Shown: piece after piece, positions 20,837 through 27,463 of the stretch
Numbering within the stretch: the stretch's first letter is position 1
How the letters are laid out: each line of letters starts with the position of its first letter
Assembly: GCA_030682795.1 (NCBI GenBank)
Contig: JAUXNJ010000036.1
Span: 1-41,896, forward strand
Direction of reading: 5' to 3'
DNA: 41,896 nucleotides
Source: Sphingobacteriaceae bacterium
GTDB taxonomy: Bacteria; Bacteroidota; Bacteroidia; UBA7662
Made by a program: the position numbers and the translations under genes
Notes under the pieces: model-generated
Databases searched by the model: none
The model's input: only the letters and a program-made list of their open reading frames with translations
Told to the model about the DNA's origin: nothing

Positions 20837-21389
20837 TGAGCAGCACAATCCCTGGCAAATTTTAGCCGAAAAGGAGGTCTATAGCAATCCTTGGATCCGT
20901 CTCACTGAATTTGAGGTGCTCAATCCCAACGGCAACCCCGGTATTTACGGCAAGGTGCATTTTAAAAACTTGGCCATTGGCATTGTGGCTTTCGATGAGC
21001 AGGAGCGCTTGTGGCTGGTAGGGCAGTACCGTTTTCCGCTTAACGCCTACAGCTGGGAGCTGCCCGAAGGGGGAGGACCCTTAACCGCCGACCCGCTCAG
21101 CTCGGCCCGTCGCGAGTTGCTCGAAGAAACAGGTTGCACGGCCAGCCACTGGGAAGAGCTGTTGCGGCTGCATTTGTCTAATTCGGTGAGCGACGAGCTG
21201 GCCATTGTGTACATTGCCCGGGACTTACAGCAATTTGAGCCCGAACCCGAAGACACCGAGCAGCTGCAACGCAAAAAAGTGAGCCTAGACGAGGCCTATG
21301 CGCTGGTAAAGTCGGGCCAAATTACCGACGCCATTACCGTGGCGGCCATCCAGGCGGTGGTGTTGCGTAAGCTGATGGGGGCTGAATAA
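20829..21389 (+). CDS. Nudix hydrolase, ADP-ribose pyrophosphatase-like
   Basis: 186 residues from ATG 20829 (an in-frame TTG lies 12 bp earlier). The Nudix box is G81-x5-A87-x7-R95-E96-L-L-E99-E100-T-G102: the catalytic REUxEExG part is complete, but the first box glutamate is alanine. The flanking WELPEGGG and LVGQYRFPL resemble NudF/ADP-sugar pyrophosphatases, which hydrolyse ADP-ribose and similar nucleoside diphosphate sugars. Cytoplasmic. It overlaps the upstream secreted-protein gene by 8 bp. Confidence 0.9.
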   Translation: MIDEQHNPWQILAEKEVYSNPWIRLTEFEVLNPNGNPGIYGKVHFKNLAIGIVAFDEQERLWLVGQYRFPLNAYSWELPEGGGPLTADPLSSARRELLEETGCTASHWEELLRLHLSNSVSDELAIVYIARDLQQFEPEPEDTEQLQRKKVSLDEAYALVKSGQITDAITVAAIQAVVLRKLMGAE

Positions 21390-21407
21390 GAGATTTTGCC
21401 TGCTGGA

Positions 21408-21435
21408 CTGGCTACTTTGGGAGCCAGGAAAAGTT
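21408..21435 (+). terminator. Possible terminator after the Nudix gene
   Basis: CTGGCT (21408-21413) / AGCCAG (21422-21427) form a perfect 6-bp stem with an 8-nt loop, followed by GAAAAGTTTTTG. The T-run is displaced, so this is weak. Confidence 0.4.
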
Positions 21436-21608
21436 TTTGTAAGCTTATTGGTCGTCCTTCAAGCGGTTACGGCAGTCTGCTGGTGCCTAGGTGTGTTTTT
21501 ATTGCGCCTGAACTTCTGCAACTGTGCTTTGCCTTTGTGAAAAATATTATTTGCGCTTTAATGGGCAAAACATTAGCTTGTGGATGAAAAAGAGAGGCTT
21601 ATAAGTAA

Positions 21609-21625
21609 GTTATGCCTAATGCGCC
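21609..21625 (+). repeat. Left 17-bp inverted repeat of cassette-like element
   Basis: GTTATGCCTAATGCGCC ends at the base before the ATG of the AT-rich gene. Its reverse complement matches 22125-22141 at 13 of 17 positions, including GGCATAAC and GCGCA. The GTTATGC end resembles the R' core (GTTRRRY) of integron attC sites, with one mismatch. Confidence 0.6.
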
Positions 21626-22114
21626 ATGAAAAAAATACAGACAAATATGCTATTCACTTTAAATACAAAAATCGACTTACTTGATATTTTGACATTAATT
21701 ATTAGCGTCTTAGCCCTAACAGCGACACTTCGCAAAAAGGAATACGGTAAATTTTATTTAATCCCTAAAAACGACACTCAAAAGGAAGTTTGGATTAAGC
21801 TAATTAAAGCAGACATCTATAATGTTAAATTTAAGTGCAAGCCTTACGCAAGAATGAAATGTAGAATCGATTTACTTCATCCGGATGCAAGCAAGGACTC
21901 GGCTTTGGCTTCTATTAGCGAGCTTAAACCTTCCTTTGAGTGCGGATCAATTAAAGCAAACACGATTGTAAAATTTAATAATTGTAAATCAACAAAAATC
22001 CATGTGACGTTTAGTGACAAATACAATAATTTTTATTCTCAATGTATTACTCAAGACGACATCGGGAGAAGATATCATAAAAACATATGGAACTTGACTT
22101 TTGTTGGGACATAA
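21626..22114 (+). CDS. Orphan AT-rich hypothetical protein, membrane-anchored
   Basis: 162 residues, not recognised. An N-terminal hydrophobic segment (~17-35, LLDILTLIISVLALTATL) is followed by a basic RKKEYGKFYLIP and a soluble domain of probable beta structure (YNVKFKCKPYARMKCRIDLL, FECGSIKANTIVKFNNC, KIHVTFSDKYNNFYSQC). The domain has five cysteines. Codon use is clearly more AT-rich (many AAA, ATT, TTA, AAT) than in flanking genes, a sign of separate origin. It is the only gene between the two inverted repeats at 21609 and 22125. No promoter of the host type is evident. Confidence 0.72.
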   Translation: MKKIQTNMLFTLNTKIDLLDILTLIISVLALTATLRKKEYGKFYLIPKNDTQKEVWIKLIKADIYNVKFKCKPYARMKCRIDLLHPDASKDSALASISELKPSFECGSIKANTIVKFNNCKSTKIHVTFSDKYNNFYSQCITQDDIGRRYHKNIWNLTFVGT

Positions 22115-22124
22115 AACTGTGTGT

Positions 22125-22141
22125 AGCGCAAATGGCATAAC
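22125..22141 (-). repeat. Right 17-bp inverted repeat of cassette-like element
   Basis: AGCGCAAATGGCATAAC, starting 11 bp after the stop codon of the AT-rich gene; 13 of 17 positions match the inverse of 21609-21625. Confidence 0.6.
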
Positions 22142-22304
22142 ACGCGTTTGGCTGCAATAAGGGTTTTAGTGCTAAGTCGAAACTTCTCCGTACTTTGGTA
22201 CAACGTGCTGGTAATCAATTGTGGTTCACCTTTCCCGATAGCAATCGGGACCTATTACGCCAAGAGCGGGAACACCAACCATTTGTAAATCCCATCTTAT
22301 GTGC
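22142..22304. other. attC-like foldable region (branched hairpin)
   Basis: TTGGC-tgc-AATA-a-GG (22148-22163) can pair with CC-TATT-ac-GCCAA (22251-22263). It encloses two perfect hairpins: GTAC-TTTG-GTAC at 22190-22201 and TCCCGAT-AGCA-ATCGGGA at 22233-22250. TTATGTGC at 22297-22304 is a partial inverse of GGCATAAC at 22134. No ORF. The remaining bases up to the response regulator start at 22416 show nothing recognisable. Confidence 0.5.
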
Positions 22305-22415
22305 AATAAACGGACTACTTACACTTCCACTCGCCAATTCCTTACGTATCCTCCGCTGAGCCTCTGATGCATTTTTACGAGCCACTTAAGCCATTTTTTC
22401 GTTTTTTTACATCCG

Positions 22416-23099
22416 ATGCACATACTCATCATAGAAGACGACCAAAGGATTGCCGAGCTCATACAACGGGGCTTGCGCGAGCAGGGTTTTGAAACCACCC
22501 TGGCTTATGATGGCGTATTGGGCCGCAAGCTCGCCCTGCAAAACAGCTACGATTTGGTGATTACCGATGTGGTGCTGCCCAAGCTCGATGGACTGGAACT
22601 TTGTAAAGACATCCGGGCACAGCAGCCTGAACTGCCTATTCTCATGCTTACGGCCTTGGGCACCACCGACGATAAGGTGGAAGGCTTTGATGCCGGCGCC
22701 GACGATTACTTGGTGAAGCCCTTCGAAATGCGAGAGCTGCTAGCCCGCATAGGCGCCTTGCTCAAGCGCAATGCCAAAGCCGCCACTCGGCCGTCGGAGT
22801 TGCTCAAATACAGCAGTCTGGAGCTCAATTTACACACCAAAATTGTCAAGCGCGAGGGCATCGAAATCGACCTTACGCCCAAAGAATTTAACCTGTTGGC
22901 CTATATGCTCCAGCATCCCGAACGGGTGCTTTCAAGGACTGAAATTGCGGAGCATGTGTGGGACACCCATTTCGATACCGGCACCAATTTTATCGACGTT
23001 TACATCAATTATCTGCGCAAAAAGGTTGATAAGGCCTTCGATACCAAGCTCATCCACACCAAGTCGGGCATGGGCTTTGTTTTAAAAGAGGAAAAATGA
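22416..23099 (+). CDS. OmpR/PhoB-family response regulator
   Basis: 227 residues. The receiver domain (1-~118) has acidic pocket Glu8/Asp9, phospho-acceptor Asp51 (DLVITDVVLPKLDG), Thr79 and Lys101 (DDYLVKPFEMREL). The C-terminal winged-helix DNA-binding domain (~128-225) ends TNFIDVYINYLRKKVDKAF plus HTKSGMGFVLK. It acts as a DNA-binding transcription factor when phosphorylated, most likely by the kinase whose gene overlaps it by 4 bp. The 11-bp repeats at 24481-24524 are a good candidate binding site. Confidence 0.96.
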   Translation: MHILIIEDDQRIAELIQRGLREQGFETTLAYDGVLGRKLALQNSYDLVITDVVLPKLDGLELCKDIRAQQPELPILMLTALGTTDDKVEGFDAGADDYLVKPFEMRELLARIGALLKRNAKAATRPSELLKYSSLELNLHTKIVKREGIEIDLTPKEFNLLAYMLQHPERVLSRTEIAEHVWDTHFDTGTNFIDVYINYLRKKVDKAFDTKLIHTKSGMGFVLKEEK

Positions 23100-24475
23100 A
23101 AATCCGCACCCGGCTCACCATTCTTTTTAGTCTGATCACCGCAGCCATATTGTTGGCTTTTGCCATGGTGATTTATTTCTCGGCCAAGGAAAACCGGGAG
23201 CGCGAATTTTATGCCCTGCTTAAAAAAGAAGCCATAACTAAGGCCAATTTATTTTTAAATGCAGAGGTGGCGGCGCCTTTGCTTCAAAACATCTACCGAA
23301 ACAACCGGGAAATACTAAACGAGGTGGAGGTGGCCATTTACGACACCGCCTTTCAACTGCTGTACCACGATGCGGTGGACATTGATGTGGTGAAAGAAAC
23401 CGAGGCCATGACCAGAGACATCTTGAAAAACGGCGAAATCTGTTTTTACCAGTCGAACTGGCAGGTGGTGGGCTTGACTTACCGTTTTCAAAACCAAACC
23501 TACGTCATTACAGCCGCAGCTTACGATGCCTACGGCTTCAAGAAGCTCAACAGCATGCTTCAAAACAGCATCCTGGTGTTCATCTGCGCCATCTTAATCA
23601 TTTACCTGGCGGGACGCTTTTTTACCCGCAAGGCCTTGGCACCGGTGCGTGAAATGACCGACAAAGCCCAGCGCATTACCGCCACCAAGCTCGACTTACG
23701 TTTGCCGGTGGAAGGCAATAAAGATGAATTGTCGGAGCTGGCCAACACCTTCAACCAAATGCTCAACCGGCTTGAGCGCTCCTTTGACGCACAAAAGCAC
23801 TTTGTTTCGAACATTTCGCATGAGTTGCGCACCCCCTTAGCAGCCATGATTGCCGAATTGGAGTTGGGGGCTGCGGGTGAGCGCTCTTTGCAAGACTGTC
23901 AGTTGGCCCTTCAAAATGCCTTGTCGGATGCCAAAAAGCTCGTGCGTTTGTCAAACAGTTTGCTCGATTTCGCCAAAGCCAGCTACGATCCCAGCGAAAT
24001 TGCCTTCAAGCCAACGCGCATCGACGAAGTGCTGTTGGATGCACGCCAGCAGCTGCAGCGGGCCAATGCTGATTACAAAATCGACCTGCACTTTGAGCTC
24101 GATGCTGAGGGGCAAGCCGACGATAAGCAGCTGAGGGTGCAGGGCAATGCCTACCTTTTGCAAGTGGCTTTTGCCAATTTGATGGAAAATGCCTGTAAAT
24201 TTTCGGACAACCACAGCTGTTCGGTGTCGATTTTGGTTGACCAGCCAGGGACTATTCGGCTTGATTTTAAAGACCAAGGCATGGGCATTGCCCAGGACGA
24301 CCTCGCGCAACTTTTTGCCCCATTTTTTCGGGGCGCCAACCGGCAGCAGGCTGAGGGTAACGGCATTGGCTTGTCGCTCACGCAGAAAATCGTATGGTTG
24401 CATCAGGGCAGCATTGCAGTGGAGTCGGTGCAGGGGCAGGGCAGTTGCTTTTCGCTCCATTTGCCCCATGCCTGA
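23096..24475 (+). CDS. HAMP-domain sensor histidine kinase
   Basis: 459 residues. TM1 ~8-29 and TM2 ~157-173 enclose a ~125-residue periplasmic sensor domain. HAMP lies at ~173-228 (ALAPVREMTDKAQRI ... ANTFNQMLNRLE), HisKA has His242 (FVSNISHELRTPLAAM), and HATPase_c has N-box LMENACKFS, G1 DQGMGI and G2 GNGIGLSLTQKIV. The layout matches QseC/CusS/CpxA-like kinases rather than PhoR (no PAS). The start codon overlaps the regulator stop (ATGA), so the pair is one transcription unit. The stimulus is unknown; an envelope or metal signal fits the architecture. Confidence 0.95.
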   Translation: MKIRTRLTILFSLITAAILLAFAMVIYFSAKENREREFYALLKKEAITKANLFLNAEVAAPLLQNIYRNNREILNEVEVAIYDTAFQLLYHDAVDIDVVKETEAMTRDILKNGEICFYQSNWQVVGLTYRFQNQTYVITAAAYDAYGFKKLNSMLQNSILVFICAILIIYLAGRFFTRKALAPVREMTDKAQRITATKLDLRLPVEGNKDELSELANTFNQMLNRLERSFDAQKHFVSNISHELRTPLAAMIAELELGAAGERSLQDCQLALQNALSDAKKLVRLSNSLLDFAKASYDPSEIAFKPTRIDEVLLDARQQLQRANADYKIDLHFELDAEGQADDKQLRVQGNAYLLQVAFANLMENACKFSDNHSCSVSILVDQPGTIRLDFKDQGMGIAQDDLAQLFAPFFRGANRQQAEGNGIGLSLTQKIVWLHQGSIAVESVQGQGSCFSLHLPHA

Positions 24476-24480
24476 GGCTT

Positions 24481-24524
24481 TCTAATAAAATTCTAATGTT
24501 TTTCTAGCAGTTCTCTAACGGCCA
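24481..24524 (+). promoter_or_regulatory. Four 11-bp direct repeats (candidate response-regulator operator)
   Basis: TCTAATAAAAT, TCTAATGTTTT, TCTAGCAGTTC and TCTAACGGCCA begin at 24481, 24492, 24503 and 24514, exactly 11 bp apart. Direct repeats with one-helical-turn spacing are how OmpR/PhoB-type dimers bind. The array lies just after the kinase gene and 17 bp before the -7 element of the Omp85-type gene. Confidence 0.6.
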
Positions 24525-24541
24525 TTCCTAGTCCGATGGAC

Positions 24542-24549
24542 TAATTTTG
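24542..24549 (+). promoter_or_regulatory. -7 element of the Omp85-type gene
   Basis: TAATTTTG, 19 bp before the ATG at 24569. There is no TTTG at the -33 position; instead the 11-bp repeat array ends just upstream, as expected for an activator-dependent promoter. A good Shine-Dalgarno, AAAGGAG, lies at 24557-24563, unusual in this window. Confidence 0.5.
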
Positions 24550-24568
24550 CGGTCTGAAAGGAGCGGCT

Positions 24569-26029
24569 ATGAGAAAAATATTGATGTTGTTATGGATGTG
24601 GGGTTGGAGTGCTATGGCCTTTGGGCAGCAGCACGACAGCACCGTTGCGGCTGCTGGCTTGCCTTTTTTCATTGATCCATCTAAAAAAATCCCTGATTTT
24701 GAGCTGGCCGAGAAAAAGGAAGGCACCTTTGTTACCGGCTTGCCGCGTTTTGAGTTTGATCCCATTCGGGGTTTTGGCTTTGGGGGCAATGTCAACCTCT
24801 TTTTGAATGATACGAAGGCCGATCCTTTCTTCGATTATACCGCTTACCGACACCGCCTCAATGCTGAGTTTTTTATCTTCCAAAATGGTCGCATCCGCTA
24901 TGCGTTAAATTACGATGCGCCTTACATCTTTAACTCAAAATGGCGCCTGCGGGCCGATTTGGTGCATTGGGAGGATCCAAATGCGCAGTACTGGGGCATT
25001 GGCCGGTCTTCTTTAAATGCTTTGCGCTTTAGAGATAAAAGCAGTGGCATTACCCGCGATTTCAGTCGCATGGCAGCCTATGAAGCCAATTTGGCCTTGG
25101 CCGAATTGGCGGAGGATGGCAATTATTACAACGATTTCCACTTTCACCACATGCAACAGCGCGAGCAATTGTACAATGTACTTGGCGAACGCGTGATGCT
25201 AGGGGGCAAGCTGCGGTTTATGTTTGGCTACGAGGCGCTGTTTACGTCGTTCAGCTCTTACAACGGCTTGGCGGCAGAAGAGGCTTTTACCGCGGATGGC
25301 GAGGCAGTAACGGCCATCAGCAATCCCACCTTGGTGGATTTGCAAAAAGCGGATGGCACCTGGGAGCGCTTTAATCTGGGCGGCTTTACCAATAGCAACG
25401 ACTATATGTTTACTAGCATGCTGGCGAGCGCCTTGATTTACGATACCCGGGATTTTGAGCCAGATCCTTCCAAGGGCCTGTTTCTCCAATATTCGCATGA
25501 GTATTCGGCGCCTTGGCTGGGTTCGCAGTTCAACTTTCATAAGTTCATGCTGCAAGCACAAGTGGTGCATACCCTCAAGCGCTGGAACAACAACAAGGGG
25601 CGTTTAACCTTTGCGGGATTGGCGGCCATGGGGCATATTTTTGGCAGTCACATCAATTTTATAGAAATGTGGGACTTAAGCAGTCAGGCCGAAGCCGGTG
25701 GCATCCTGGTGCTAGGGGGAGCACGTTCGCTTCGGGGCTACCGAGAAGCCCGCTTTTTGGCTCCAACAGTGGCGTTGGTTAATTTAGAAATGCGCATGAG
25801 GTTCTATGATTTTAAGTTCCTCAACCAGCACATTACCTTGGGACTAACACCCTTTTTTGATGCGGGCAGCGTTTGGGACCAGCCGGCCGATATGAGTTTT
25901 AAAGAATGGCGGGGTGCACCAGGTTTGGGAGGGCGTATTGCCTGGAACCAGTCTACCATTCTGCGGCTCGACTATGCCCAAAGCCGTGAAGGCCGGCAGT
26001 TCTTTTTTGGCTTTGGTCACATTTTTTAA
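24569..26029 (+). CDS. Omp85/BamA-TamA family outer-membrane protein
   Basis: 486 residues with signal peptide (~1-19, ending AFGQ). A short ~40-residue segment then leads directly into a 16-strand-type beta barrel rich in alternating aromatic strands. No full POTRA domains fit, so it is a POTRA-poor Omp85 relative. The family motif GGARSLRGYREARFL (loop 6 RGY/F) is present near residue 390, and the protein ends with an aromatic C-terminal strand GRQFFFGFGHIF. Related Bacteroidota proteins are annotated as BamA/TamA-like or surface antigen; substrate unknown. It sits after the two-component genes with its own promoter and operator-like repeats. Confidence 0.85.
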   Translation: MRKILMLLWMWGWSAMAFGQQHDSTVAAAGLPFFIDPSKKIPDFELAEKKEGTFVTGLPRFEFDPIRGFGFGGNVNLFLNDTKADPFFDYTAYRHRLNAEFFIFQNGRIRYALNYDAPYIFNSKWRLRADLVHWEDPNAQYWGIGRSSLNALRFRDKSSGITRDFSRMAAYEANLALAELAEDGNYYNDFHFHHMQQREQLYNVLGERVMLGGKLRFMFGYEALFTSFSSYNGLAAEEAFTADGEAVTAISNPTLVDLQKADGTWERFNLGGFTNSNDYMFTSMLASALIYDTRDFEPDPSKGLFLQYSHEYSAPWLGSQFNFHKFMLQAQVVHTLKRWNNNKGRLTFAGLAAMGHIFGSHINFIEMWDLSSQAEAGGILVLGGARSLRGYREARFLAPTVALVNLEMRMRFYDFKFLNQHITLGLTPFFDAGSVWDQPADMSFKEWRGAPGLGGRIAWNQSTILRLDYAQSREGRQFFFGFGHIF

Positions 26030-26145
26030 ACGCCAAGCAAGCTAAAGGCCTTTGCTTTCACTGCCAAGGCAATTGTTTACAAAAGGATAATGGCAAAGTG
26101 GCCCAATCGCTTGCGTCATTGCGCTGCATTCTACATGCAAAACCC

Positions 26146-26153
26146 TATTTTTG
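26146..26153 (+). promoter_or_regulatory. -7 element of the alkaline phosphatase gene
   Basis: TATTTTTG ending 4 bp before the ATG at 26158, so the transcript would begin at or next to the start codon (leaderless). Confidence 0.45.
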
Positions 26154-26157
26154 TTTT

Positions 26158-27321
26158 ATGAAGACCGTGCACGCCGTTTTTGCCTTATTGGCCGTATTGA
26201 TGATGGGCTGTAACAGCCAAAAGGAAATGTTGGTACATCCCACTGCCTCCTCCGCAGCTATTCCCATTCCCGCCCCCAAACCACCTAAAAACGTAATTTT
26301 ATTGATTGGCGACGGCATGGGCACGAGCCAAATTTACGGCGGCATGATTGCCAACCACAATGTGCTGGCTTTGGAGCGCTTCAAACACATTGGCTTTATC
26401 AAAACCTATAGCTTCGACAACATTATTACCGACTCTGGTGCGGGGGCAACGGCTTTCAGCATCGGTCAAAAAGCCTACAACAACGCCATTGGCGTTTCGG
26501 CCGACACCCTGGCGCATGAAACCGTGCTCGAATCGGCCGCCAAAGCAGGGAAGGCTACGGGCCTCATTGCTACCAGCAGCATTACCCACGCCACACCAGC
26601 TTCGTTTGTGGCCCATGTGCCGCACCGCGAAATGCATGACGACATCGCTTGGGAGATCGTAAACAGTCCGTTACAGTTGTTCATCGGCGGTGGTCGTCAG
26701 TACTTCAACAAGCGCGAAGACGGTCGCGATTTGATTGCAGAAGCCCAGCAACGCGGCTATTTTATGGTCGACAATGAAAAGGCCATGAACGAGCTACCTG
26801 CGCATGTGCGCTTTGGGGCGCTTTTGTGGGAAGATGCGGCGCCAAAAAAGACTGATGGACGCGATGATATTTTGCCCCGCGCTACCAGCTTTGCGCTCGA
26901 CCGGCTGTCGCAGAACGAAAAAGGCTTTTTTTTGATGGTCGAAGGCTCGCAAATAGACTGGGGCGGTCATGCCAATGATGCTGATTACATCGTGCAAGAA
27001 ATGATTGACTTCGACAAAGCCGTGGCCATGGCGCTAGATTTTGCTGAAAAAGATGGTGAAACACTTGTCATTGTAACGGCCGACCACGAAACCGGCGGCT
27101 TTGCCATCAACGGTGGAGACTTTAAAACCGGTGCGGTGAAGGGGGCTTTCACTACCAAAAAACATACAGCGGTGATGGTGCCCGTATTTGCCTTTGGGCC
27201 TGGTGCCGAGTACTTTATGGGCATCCAAGAAAATACCGATTTGTACGCACATATGATGCATTTAATGGAATTGAAGGTGAGTCGTGCGCCGCAGAGCTGG
27301 CGAGCCATTAAAAGAAATTAA
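26158..27321 (+). CDS. Alkaline phosphatase (PhoA family), lipoprotein
   Basis: 387 residues from ATG 26158. An in-frame GTG at 26098 is possible but would hide the lipoprotein signal (VLMMGC, Cys18) and lie upstream of the promoter. The catalytic set of the PhoA superfamily is visible: metal ligand Asp52 in LIGDGMG, nucleophile Ser93 in TDSGAGATAFS, HATPASF, VEGSQIDWGGHAND, TADHETGG, and a late KKHTAVMVPVFAFGPGA histidine. It hydrolyses phosphate monoesters outside the cytoplasm, probably on the envelope. It lies downstream of an Omp85-type gene and a two-component pair, but with its own promoter. Confidence 0.95.
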   Translation: MKTVHAVFALLAVLMMGCNSQKEMLVHPTASSAAIPIPAPKPPKNVILLIGDGMGTSQIYGGMIANHNVLALERFKHIGFIKTYSFDNIITDSGAGATAFSIGQKAYNNAIGVSADTLAHETVLESAAKAGKATGLIATSSITHATPASFVAHVPHREMHDDIAWEIVNSPLQLFIGGGRQYFNKREDGRDLIAEAQQRGYFMVDNEKAMNELPAHVRFGALLWEDAAPKKTDGRDDILPRATSFALDRLSQNEKGFFLMVEGSQIDWGGHANDADYIVQEMIDFDKAVAMALDFAEKDGETLVIVTADHETGGFAINGGDFKTGAVKGAFTTKKHTAVMVPVFAFGPGAEYFMGIQENTDLYAHMMHLMELKVSRAPQSWRAIKRN

Positions 27322-27463
27322 TGGGCTGTAAGCGATAGCATGCCGATTGGGGCTCCTTAACATAGCTTGCAGCTTTTTTGACCCTTCTAAAGCGCTGAAT
27401 CAAAGTATCAAAAATTTTCGTTTAGCTGTCATTTGGTTTTGATAACGAGCATTATGTGCTAAA

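Larger units (their letters stand above)
21610..22296 (+). mobile_element. Possible solitary integron-type gene cassette
   Basis: A single AT-rich gene starts right after a GTTATGCC core. Its stop is followed within 11 bp by AGCGCAAATGGCATAAC (inverted relative to the left repeat), then by a ~150-bp foldable region that ends at CTTATGTGC. This reproduces cassette order: R' core, gene, R'' core, hairpin-forming attC, next R' core, with TTATG at both junctions. No integron integrase or neighbouring cassettes are in the window. Interpretation is inference; a MITE-like element is the alternative. Confidence 0.4.

Noticed and set aside
21396-21587. Small 63-residue open frame between the Nudix gene and the AT-rich gene
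   Set aside because: No start signal, no recognisable sequence, Cys/Phe-rich composition unlike a real protein; overlaps the probable terminator hairpin.
26098-26157. GTG start for the alkaline phosphatase
   Set aside because: Would precede the lipoprotein signal and the TATTTTTG box; the ATG at 26158 fits the lipobox.
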